Shown: piece by piece, positions 1 through 5,526 of the stretch | Position numbering within the stretch: position 1 is the stretch's first letter | Layout of the letters: every line of letters starts with the position of its first letter | Source: Candidatus Aegiribacteria sp. | GTDB taxonomy: Bacteria; Fermentibacterota; Fermentibacteria; Fermentibacterales; JCC-6 | Assembly (NCBI GenBank): GCA_030600975.1 | Contig: JAUVUL010000065.1 | Location: 1 to 7,760, forward strand | Direction: 5' to 3' | DNA length: 7,760 nucleotides | Notes under the pieces: generated by a model | Database searches by the model: none | What the model saw: the letters and a program-made list of their open reading frames with translations, nothing else | What the model was told of the DNA's origin: nothing | Position numbers and translations under genes: made by a program

Positions 1-2
1 CC

Positions 3-695
3 TTTCTTGAGTATATCTCCAACGGGCTGGATCTGTTCATCCTGATAACTGCATTCTACCTGGCGTACAACATATTCAAGGTTGAAGAGAGGGATGGGGC
101 GACCGAGTATCTTCTTTCACTTCCCATCAGCCGCTGGAATCTTCTGGCGTACAAAGTTCTTCCTCGCATTGCTGTTCTTTCAGTGTTACTCCTGATCGGA
201 TCTATTGTAAACGATCTTCGAATATCAGATGGTTCCGTTCTGGGAATGATATTCGTTTACTGGGATACAGGTCTGATTTTCCTTATCGGATTCATCACAT
301 TTATCCAGGTATGCGGTTTCATCCTTGGGTTAACAGGTCGCGAAAGCTGGTCTACCAGGCTAATGCTTCTTGGTATGGTTCTATGCGTATGGCAGCTCGG
401 GACAATTTCAATTGTAATCAACACGCTTATCTATAAAGTGCTTGATATGTGGACCGCAGTCAGATTTTCATTCTGGCTTGGAGTTAATGGAAGAGCCATT
501 CTTAATTTCAGCGTATTCTTTGCTTTGCTGATGTATATCCTCAAACCACTCTGTGGAATGTGGGATCTAAAGCCCATGAGAGTCAGAGAAATCTGGTTTC
601 AGAAACGCGCTATTCTACCAACACTTGTTTTTATTCTGCTCTTTCTGAATCGGCTTCTTACTCTTTCTTACATTCCTTTCCTGGCGTACCATTAA
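3..695 (+). CDS. ABC-2 type transporter permease, 5'-truncated by the window edge
   Basis: The frame is open from the left edge and gives the last 230 residues of an integral membrane protein ending at TAA 693-695; the true start lies outside the window. About 35 residues in, the segment EERDGATEYLLSLPISR is followed closely by LAYK. This matches the cytoplasmic signature of ABC-2 permeases (an acidic/glycine stretch, then LL..P.SR..L...K), which carry out export driven by a separate ATPase. Around it are about five or six hydrophobic segments, including ones starting near VLSVLLLIGSIV, TGLIFLIGFITF, LMLLGMVLCVW and LPTLVFILLFL. Substrate cannot be told from the sequence. The ATP-binding partner would be expected just upstream, outside the window. 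Only 43 bases separate it from the next gene, so co-transcription is possible. An ABC-2 assignment is more likely than any other polytopic family, but rests on one motif plus topology. Confidence 0.75.
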   Translation, partial: FLEYISNGLDLFILITAFYLAYNIFKVEERDGATEYLLSLPISRWNLLAYKVLPRIAVLSVLLLIGSIVNDLRISDGSVLGMIFVYWDTGLIFLIGFITFIQVCGFILGLTGRESWSTRLMLLGMVLCVWQLGTISIVINTLIYKVLDMWTAVRFSFWLGVNGRAILNFSVFFALLMYILKPLCGMWDLKPMRVREIWFQKRAILPTLVFILLFLNRLLTLSYIPFLAYH

Positions 696-738
696 TTTGC
701 ATTCTTCTACTGAATCAATCAAGGGAGGCTCTAAACTC

Positions 739-1159
739 ATGACACGGATCATATTAGTATCCATATCGATTTTTCTTTCAGTAATAAGCTTTGCGTGCGG
801 GGAAGATACCCCACCTCCTGAAACTGAAGGCGTTGAAATTGACACAGTAGTTGTACAGCCTGATACATTGTCCAAATGGGTCTCGTGGGCGGAGGAGAGC
901 GGTGAAGGATTCTGGGAGGATGGAAGCCACCGCTTTCGGTTGAGTGAAGCAGAGGTTTATGGAAGAGGGTGGTCGGCTTTCCGATGGTGGTGAGCCGCAG
1001 ATGACAACGGTAATCCACAGGTACAGCAAGGACGGAGAGTACCTGGACAGCTGGGCACTGAATGGCACTGTAGGTATTGTGCTGATGCACAAAGGACAGC
1101 TTTTCACAGTGGACAGATATGCCGACGGTGTTGTGATCGCCCATGATGTGATCCGCTGA
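739..1159 (+). pseudogene. Remnant of a 6-bladed beta-propeller lipoprotein (frameshifted, internally shortened)
   Basis: The first frame starts at ATG 739, with AAGGGAGG at 721-728 ahead of it, and stops at TGA 991-993 after 84 residues. It opens with a signal peptide ending VISFAC, so Cys20 is the likely lipidated residue; the lipobox is weak. Shortly after comes GVEIDTVVVQPDT, which resembles the GIETDTLIVIDS stretch at the same place in the minus-strand propeller gene at 5212-4109. The next frame, readable from about 944 to TGA 1157-1159, encodes HRYSKDGEYLDSWAL and ends VVIAHDVIR. This looks like the last blade of such a propeller (compare DVFSSEGEKIREV and GLVAWDIAP in the other gene). 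A shift of one base between about 944 and 990 would join the two. Joined, they give about 140 residues against about 365 in the paralogue, so several middle blades are missing. Most likely a decayed gene; a genuine short protein in the first frame cannot be excluded. Confidence 0.6.
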
Positions 1160-1209
1160 ATCCCTATTTGCTTCATTGACCGTACAAATTTACTTGCGGT
1201 ATAATCAGC
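1152..1209 (+). repeat. Spacer element copy A (TCCGCTGAATCCC ... TATAATCAGC)
   Basis: This 58-base stretch begins at the stop codon of the propeller remnant with TCCGCTGAATCCC (1152-1164). It continues with CATTGACCGTA (1174-1184) and TTTACT (1189-1194) and ends with TATAATCAGC (1200-1209). The same four blocks occur in the same order in the next spacer (1662-1760). It also contains the promoter annotated at 1176-1205. Confidence 0.5.
1176..1205 (+). promoter_or_regulatory. Sigma70-type promoter for the small lipoprotein gene
   Basis: TTGACC at 1176-1181 and a perfect TATAAT at 1200-1205 are separated by 18 bases, close to the sigma70 consensus. Transcription would begin near 1212, leaving a leader of about 75 bases before the ATG at 1288. 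A second TATAAT at 1261-1266 lies in that leader, but I find no matching -35 for it. Confidence 0.6.
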
Positions 1210-1287
1210 TCAAGTAGTAATTTTAGAAAATGTGAACAGCTGGGATACGCTGGTTAACTGTATAATCACAGGTAGGGAGTGGACATC

Positions 1288-1629
1288 ATGACGGGTTATC
1301 GTTTTCTATTCGGTTCTGCACTGGTCTCGCTGATCGTTCTTCTCGCGTGTGGAGGCGCCGCTACACCTTCTGAACTGATCATTGGAACCTGGGATGCTGA
1401 GATGATGGGTGAGACCCTGTGTGTCGAATTCCTATCCGATGGAACCGTGCGGCCTGAGGGTGAAGAGATGCAGCGTTACATCGTCATTGAGGGGGAATCT
1501 ACTATGCTGCAGTTCGTGGATATGAACACTGATGTAGTTTATGTCGAGCTTGAACTCGTATTTAACGGAGAGAACCAGTGTACTCTCTCCGGCGAGAGGA
1601 TGACCGCGACACTCAATCGAGTGGAGTGA
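1288..1629 (+). CDS. Small lipocalin-like lipoprotein
   Basis: 113 residues. ATG 1288 is chosen over the in-frame GTG at 1279 because the purine-rich GGTAGGGAG (1271-1279) is then spaced correctly as ribosome binding site. Residues 1-20 form a signal peptide ending LIVLLAC, a good lipobox, so Cys21 should be lipidated and the protein anchored in the envelope. The mature part starts with a short linker (GGAATPSE), then IIGTWDAEMMG, and alternates short beta-like stretches: a VEFLSDGTV strand-turn, YIVIEGES, VVYVELELVFNG, and a terminal MTATLNRV. This order (GTW opening, F..DGT turn, y.ieg, final L.RV) is what small lipocalin-like or META-like secreted beta-barrel domains show. Ligand and role are unknown. 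It has its own promoter (1176-1205) and lies between two decayed or accessory genes. Confidence 0.75.
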   Translation: MTGYRFLFGSALVSLIVLLACGGAATPSELIIGTWDAEMMGETLCVEFLSDGTVRPEGEEMQRYIVIEGESTMLQFVDMNTDVVYVELELVFNGENQCTLSGERMTATLNRVE

Positions 1630-1661
1630 ATTCCATCCGCCTCGAGCGTTATCATTAATAT

Positions 1662-1760
1662 TCCGCTGAATCCCGCTGTGCCATTGCCAGTATTTACTGT
1701 GCATTCAAAATTCTGTCTGAAATTGCAAATGAACAGCAAAACCATTAGACTATAATCAGC
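1662..1760 (+). repeat. Spacer element copy B (TCCGCTGAATCCC ... TATAATCAGC)
   Basis: It shares with copy A (1152-1209) TCCGCTGAATCCC (1662-1674, 13 of 13), CATTGCCAGTA (1682-1692, 9 of 11), TTTACT (1693-1698) and TATAATCAGC (1751-1760, 10 of 10). Copy B carries about 47 extra bases before the last block, so the TTGCC and TATAAT blocks are too far apart to form one promoter here. It fills most of the 149-base gap between the small lipoprotein and the antitoxin gene; apart from this I see nothing in that gap. Confidence 0.45.
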
Positions 1761-1778
1761 AGTGTTTGGAGGTGAATA

Positions 1779-2006
1779 ATGCTTGGTGCTAGAGAAATCG
1801 TAAAGGAAGCTGAATCATTACCGGTTGAGGAACGGGCATTCATTATTGATCTACTCCTTAGAACTCTGAATTCACCAGAACAGAAAGTTGATAAGAAATG
1901 GATCAAATTAGCGAAACAAAGATTGAATGAAATCCGATCTGGCCACGTAACTGCAATTCCGGGGGATCAGGTATTTTCTGAAATACGGGAGAGATTTGAC
2001 TGGTGA
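1779..2006 (+). CDS. Type II antitoxin, addiction-module component family
   Basis: 75 residues starting at ATG 1779, with an excellent ribosome binding site GGAGGTG at 1767-1773. The N-terminal half, EIVKEAESLPVEERAFIIDLL followed shortly by RTLNSPE, matches the helical pattern of the putative addiction-module antitoxins (Pfam PF09720 type): e...a..Lp..eR..l...Ll..L. The second half has KKWIKLAKQRLNEIRSG and then a VTAIPGDQVFSEIRERF tail. In this family the residues around RL.ei.sG...aip.d.v..eir contribute to wrapping the toxin. It overlaps the toxin gene by four bases (GTGA, 2003-2006), the usual translational coupling. The gene is intact although the toxin is not, and it is more AT-rich than the pump gene, which fits an acquired module. 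It probably binds and neutralises ParE-type toxins in the cytoplasm and represses its own operon, as family members do. Confidence 0.85.
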   Translation: MLGAREIVKEAESLPVEERAFIIDLLLRTLNSPEQKVDKKWIKLAKQRLNEIRSGHVTAIPGDQVFSEIRERFDW

Positions 2007-2314
2007 CATTTTCATTCCATCCTGATGCAAGACGTGAGTTCATCAAATCAATAGACTACTATGAGAAATGTGAACCAGGTCTTGGATGTGATTTCTCAAT
2101 CCAGGTCTACTCGATAATCCAGAATATTCTTGCACATCCATTTGTCTGGCCAGTACTCGGTAGTGGGGATATCCGTCGCTGTCTGATCAATCGTTTTCCA
2201 TACGGTATTATCTAATGTATTGAGGAAGATCAGATTCTTATACTTGCTGTGATGCATCTTCATCGTGAACCAGGTTATTGGAAAGAAAGGTATGACTCAT
2301 CCATAGAGCTTTAA
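2003..2314 (+). pseudogene. ParE/RelE-superfamily toxin interrupted by an in-frame TAA
   Basis: It starts at GTG 2003, overlapping the antitoxin stop. Codons 1-70 read as the toxin N-terminus: FHPDARREF near residue 5, IDYYEKCEPGLG, IQNILAHPFVWPVLG, IRRCLINRFPYGII. Codon 71 is TAA (2213-2215). The frame then stays open for 32 codons to TAA 2312-2314 and encodes CIEEDQILILAVMHLHREP directly followed by GYWKER. This is exactly the C-terminal signature of ParE/RelE-type toxins (FPY.i.Y...ed.i.IlAv.H..R.P.yW..R). The family has an aromatic residue, usually Tyr, where the TAA sits, so TAT or TAC to TAA would explain it in one step. With the TAA read as sense the length is 103 residues, normal for the family. 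The 70-residue product lacks the last strands and the HREPGYW segment and is probably inactive. A sequencing error would give the same picture. Confidence 0.85.
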
Positions 2315-2351
2315 CGTAACAGCCCTTAGAGTAACAGCAGAAAGGGACATA

Positions 2352-2831
2352 ATGGCAGAAAAATACAGCGCACCACATGAAATGCAGATCGATACGGACA
2401 GAATCTATTCAGTAAAAATAGAAACAGACCGGGGTACACTTGAACTGGAACTCTTTCCCGAGTACGCCCCGAAAACCGTGAACAATTTCATCTGTCTTGC
2501 TAAGGATGGCTATTACGACGGGATTATCTTTCACAGGGTTATTCCCAATTTCATGATACAGGGCGGAGACCCTACCGGAACGGGCAGGGGAGGTCCAGGG
2601 TACAATTTTGAGGACGAGTTTGCCGGAAACCCCCTGAAGCATGAAACCGGTTCACTCTCCATGGCCAATGCCGGTCCCGGCACCAACGGAAGCCAGTTCT
2701 TCATTACCCATTGTCCCCAGCTACATCTGAACGGGAAGCATACCGTTTTCGGTAAAGTTACAGAGGGTCAGGATGTGGTAGACGCAATCCGTCAGGGTGA
2801 TGTGATGATCAAGGTTTCGGTTGCTGACTGA
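2352..2831 (+). CDS. Cyclophilin-type peptidyl-prolyl cis-trans isomerase
   Basis: 159 residues, with AAGGGA just before ATG 2352. There is no signal peptide, so it should act in the cytoplasm, catalysing cis-trans isomerisation of X-Pro bonds during folding. The cyclophilin core is complete. The [15 protein letters not shown] motif carries Arg62, Phe67, Met68 and Gln70 (human CypA Arg55, Phe60, Met61, Gln63). Then come [24 protein letters not shown] with Asn106, Gln115 and Phe117, and [12 protein letters not shown] with Leu126 and His130 (CypA Leu122, His126). Position 125 is His where human CypA has the cyclosporin-contacting Trp121, as in many bacterial homologues, which suggests weak cyclosporin binding. 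The first 18 residues are an N-terminal extension ahead of the usual strand VKIETDRG. It is 37 bases downstream of the toxin frame and 81 bases upstream of the zinc-ribbon gene; I see no clear promoter in either gap, so read-through from the toxin-antitoxin operon is possible. Confidence 0.95.
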   Translation: MAEKYSAPHEMQIDTDRIYSVKIETDRGTLELELFPEYAPKTVNNFICLAKDGYYDGIIFHRVIPNFMIQGGDPTGTGRGGPGYNFEDEFAGNPLKHETGSLSMANAGPGTNGSQFFITHCPQLHLNGKHTVFGKVTEGQDVVDAIRQGDVMIKVSVAD

Positions 2832-2912
2832 GGAATTCTGAGTGAAGATATTCAGTTTAACGGAATTTGTTTTATTTGTTTGAAGCATTGAACCACGTAG
2901 GGGAGGATAGAG

Positions 2913-4100
2913 ATGCTTGAAGAGAAAAACGGTAGCATTGAACCCGCAGAAGGACCCGTTGATATCCCTCAGAACGCTGAAACTAATGAGCCTGTTGAAG
3001 AAGCGACTGAACCGCCTGCAGAAAACACTGCTGTGGACGATACTGCTCCGGACGATACCAAACCCGATATTCGTGAGATAAACTGCACTAACTGCGGTGC
3101 TCCCCTCGCATATATGGAGGGCGAGGCTGTTATCACCTGCGAGTACTGCGGTACTACAACAATGCTTGCCGGTTACGACAATATTGTAACAATTGAGTCA
3201 CACTATCTTCTTCCTCCCAAAGTCGGGCGTGATGAGGCCATCGGCATCGCTTCGGGATGGCTTAAGAAAGGTTTCCATAAATCGAAGGAGCTTCCCAATA
3301 AAGTAACCTGGAGAAAGACGGAAGCAAGGGTTCTTCCTTACTGGATTGTCCGATGTACCGGCAACACCCGCTGGAGCGGCATGCAGAAAAAGACAAAAAC
3401 AGTCGGTGAAGGTAAGAACAAAGCAACAAAGACATTCTGGGAACCTGTTCAGGGGCGGATCACCGAGGATTACACATGGCCCGTATATGCCAGAGAGGAT
3501 ACTTCGGAATTCTGGGGAATTCGGAATATTGAACCCGGTAAGCAATGTGTGTTCCCGGACTGGGGGAAGTTCATCTTCAGGATCGGAGGTTCGAAAAAAG
3601 CCCCTAACAAGGATCTACTGGAGGGTAAGATAGATTTCTCCATCGATGAGCTGAAGAAGGCCAATATGCAGGAGCATATCATCAACGGACAGATCATTCA
3701 GGAAAAAGCAGAGACATCCGCCAGGAACAGGATAATAGAGCTGCATCAAAAGAAGGCTGAGAGCAAGGCTACAAAGGTAACCGATATTGACACAACTATC
3801 GATGTTCAGGGTGTTGACCTTGTTTACGTTCCCATATGGGAACTTGTATACAGCTATGCGGACAAGGATTACAATGTTCTTGTAGATGCAAGCCGCCAGG
3901 AAGTTCTTTCAGGCGAGGCGCCTGTAGGCAAATGGGCAAAGGCAACTATCTTCGATATCATCTTCGTGCTTATAGCAGTGATTTTTGCCGCTATTGGCAT
4001 CACATCAGATGGCGGTGCCACATGGCCGTGGATCGGGGCAGGTATTTTCGGCGGAAGCGCTATCGCCTACTCCGTCTGGACTGCGACAATGAAGGAGTAA
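2913..4100 (+). CDS. Zinc-ribbon, C-terminally membrane-anchored protein of unknown function
   Basis: 395 residues from ATG 2913, with GGGGAGGATAG (2900-2910) as ribosome binding site. Residues 1-54 are acidic and Pro/Thr-rich (for example VDDTAPDDTKPD), probably disordered. A zinc ribbon follows with Cys58, Cys61, Cys76 and Cys79 in CTNCG/CEYCG knuckles. Then comes a soluble region with two similar P-x-W motifs, LPYWIV (141-146) and VPIWELVY (306-313), each ending a strand-like stretch. Between them is a Lys-rich stretch near 158-173 and a helix, possibly coiled coil, at about 244-286. Two hydrophobic helices end the protein (about 345-364 and 371-391), with a short charged tail, so the bulk should face the cytoplasm. 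I recognise the general layout (zinc ribbon plus P-x-W domain plus membrane hairpin) from uncharacterised bacterial and archaeal proteins but no defined function. It lies 81 bases after the isomerase and may share its transcript. Confidence 0.85.
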   Translation: MLEEKNGSIEPAEGPVDIPQNAETNEPVEEATEPPAENTAVDDTAPDDTKPDIREINCTNCGAPLAYMEGEAVITCEYCGTTTMLAGYDNIVTIESHYLLPPKVGRDEAIGIASGWLKKGFHKSKELPNKVTWRKTEARVLPYWIVRCTGNTRWSGMQKKTKTVGEGKNKATKTFWEPVQGRITEDYTWPVYAREDTSEFWGIRNIEPGKQCVFPDWGKFIFRIGGSKKAPNKDLLEGKIDFSIDELKKANMQEHIINGQIIQEKAETSARNRIIELHQKKAESKATKVTDIDTTIDVQGVDLVYVPIWELVYSYADKDYNVLVDASRQEVLSGEAPVGKWAKATIFDIIFVLIAVIFAAIGITSDGGATWPWIGAGIFGGSAIAYSVWTATMKE

Positions 4101-4108
4101 AAGACAAT

Positions 4109-5212
4109 CTAATCCTGTTTTAGCTCAAGTCGGTAAAGCCTGGGATAATCTTCAGGGGCGATGTCCCAGGCTACTAATCCATGTTCGTTTATTTCGACAT
4201 GAATGTATATAGAATCAGGAAAAACCGTCAGGTACACTTCACGGATTTTCTCTCCTTCAGATGAAAACACATCCCAGGTCAGCTTTTCTGTTGTACCCCG
4301 CTGTGCCCAGACGTTTCCCAATGAATCAATTCCCATGCTTTCTATCTGTGGTGCATATTCAGGAAGTTAACCGCTTAACTGTTTACTTTCATCATCTATT
4401 GTAACCCTGAAAGTTGCATACGGGACATTGGGATACCGTTCGATGTTATCCCACGATAGACGAAGCGCTTCGGAGTATATTGAATCGATTGGTTGACCAT
4501 ACAGGTCAAGCACTTCAATGAGGTACTCTTCGGAGTTCATACGGTGCAGATAGACCCTTCCGTTGCTTCCAGCGGCGACTGCAAGGTATCCGGGCCTGAA
4601 ATCGTATTCCTCCATGCCGAAATCGAACAGATGGGAAAAGGGAGTCGCTCTTGGTTCTTCCGACATCCCCTCCCAGATGTTGAGTTCGTACCCCATTTTG
4701 TAAGTTTCCTCAATCTGACGGGTGGGGCATGAATACAGAACGAAGCAGGAATCACCCACGGATGTCATCGTAAGCGGCATTTCAAAGCCAAGGTTAGGCC
4801 TGCTGCCAAGGTATTCGCCTTCAGCAGAGAAGAAACATACTTCCCTGTCCATCCAGTCCAATACCGCGATTCTGCCATCTCCCAGGACTGTCATCTGGCC
4901 TGGAAGATTGAACTTGCCGGGAGCTTCACCCAGACCGCCGAAAGAAAATACAAATTCTCCATTTTCATCAAAGGTTGAAATGAACCCCGTTGATCGATCG
5001 AAAAGGATAACATTCCCTCCGGGCAGAGCTTCCGCTTTTATGATGTCGCCTATCATGTAACAGCTGTCACCCATGAGAACACCGATCGAATCGATAACAA
5101 TAAGTGTGTCAGTTTCAATACCGGATGCTTCTTCGAGACCGACAGAGTCGTGTCCGCCGCCGCAGGCAAATGTCAAAATCACTGCAGTCGCAAAACATAT
5201 ATAAGTTGTCAT
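4109..5212 (-). pseudogene. 6-bladed beta-propeller lipoprotein interrupted by an in-frame TAA
   Basis: Read on the minus strand from ATG 5212-5210, preceded by GGAGGGGGGG (an upstream in-frame ATG at 5245 has no such site). A signal peptide ends ILTFAC, giving Cys17 as likely lipid anchor. The body shows the propeller rhythm: ILFDRSTGFISTFDENGEF, then FSFGGLGEAPGKFNLPGQM, then GRIAVLDWMDREVCFFSAEG. This is the FD..G.f....G..G.GPG.f pattern of 6-bladed (NHL-like) lipoproteins. Codon 282 is TAA (4369-4367), yet the same frame continues for 85 codons with LPEYAPQIESMGIDSLGNVW and a last blade ending GLVAWDIAPEDYPRLYRLEL, stopping at TAG 4111-4109. Without the TAA it would be 367 codons. The 281-residue product lacks the closing blade(s), so it probably does not fold properly. 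Its stop lies 8 bases from the convergent zinc-ribbon gene. Ligand unknown. Read-through or sequence error are alternatives to decay. Confidence 0.8.
4137..4172. other. Perfect 9-bp inverted repeat at a convergent gene end
   Basis: AGCCTGGGA (4137-4145) and TCCCAGGCT (4164-4172) are exact reverse complements around an 18-base loop. The hairpin lies 37 bases past the zinc-ribbon stop codon, inside the 3' end of the opposing propeller frame. There is no T-run after it on either strand, so it is not a canonical intrinsic terminator. It could still protect or end the zinc-ribbon transcript. Confidence 0.4.
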
Positions 5213-5257
5213 TGAATCCCCCCCTCCGGATTTCTGATATTTCAAATTATTGTAAAA

Positions 5258-5286
5258 AGTATATCGAAGAAGGTTTAAACAAACAA
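5258..5286 (-). promoter_or_regulatory. Candidate sigma70 promoter for the propeller lipoprotein
   Basis: On the minus strand TTGTTT (5286-5281) and TATACT (5263-5258) are 17 bases apart. Transcription would begin near 5250, about 38 bases ahead of the ATG at 5212. Spacing and position fit well; the -35 matches the consensus in only part of its bases. Confidence 0.4.
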
Positions 5287-5411
5287 TACAATATCCAGTT
5301 GACTTTGTGTATGAAACTTGTTCTGACTTTCTGGATAAAGTATGAAGAGTCGTCCTGTGATTACACAGTTTACATGTTTTCTGTTAGGGCAGATCATTCG
5401 GGAAGCATGTC

Positions 5412-5446
5412 GTATAATATTGATAAATAACATTATACAGTGTTAT
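5412..5446. promoter_or_regulatory. Two overlapping AT-rich inverted repeats in the divergent spacer, possible operator
   Basis: GTATAAT (5412-5418) pairs exactly with ATTATAC (5432-5438). ATAACA (5427-5432) pairs exactly with TGTTAT (5441-5446). A weak promoter-like pair for the pump gene, TTGATA (5420-5425) and TATGGT (5444-5449), overlaps both with an 18-base gap. The arrangement suggests a repressor site over the pump promoter. The rest of the spacer (5213-5526) is AT-rich with no gene that I can support. Confidence 0.25.
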
Positions 5447-5526
5447 GGTGTTAAAAAATTGCGAAATTCGGTTTCATTGTGTATTTTTAACCGATAAAAT
5501 ACCAGAATGAACGGGGGGTTGTCCCG

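Noticed and set aside
1235..1255. Hairpin AACAGC/GCTGGTT in the leader of the small lipoprotein gene as a possible riboswitch or attenuator
   Set aside because: The stem is six pairs with a bulge and no conserved motif or T-run follows, so it cannot be told from chance pairing.
2832..2912. Intrinsic terminator after the isomerase gene
   Set aside because: The only pairing is CTGA/TCAG with a 10-base loop, followed by a mixed AT stretch and not a T-run.
2213..4369. Reassignment of TAA to Tyr in this organism, suggested by two in-frame TAA codons
   Set aside because: The 744-codon pump, the zinc-ribbon gene and the isomerase contain no internal TAA. The zinc-ribbon gene ends on TAA directly after its membrane hairpin, and further reading would run deep into a convergent gene. 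TAT and TAC are used normally. Local nonsense changes or errors are simpler.
5104..5430. Plus-strand open frame of 108 codons running from the propeller gene into the divergent spacer
   Set aside because: Half of it is antisense to the propeller signal-peptide region and the rest is AT-rich spacer; it has no binding site and no protein-like pattern.
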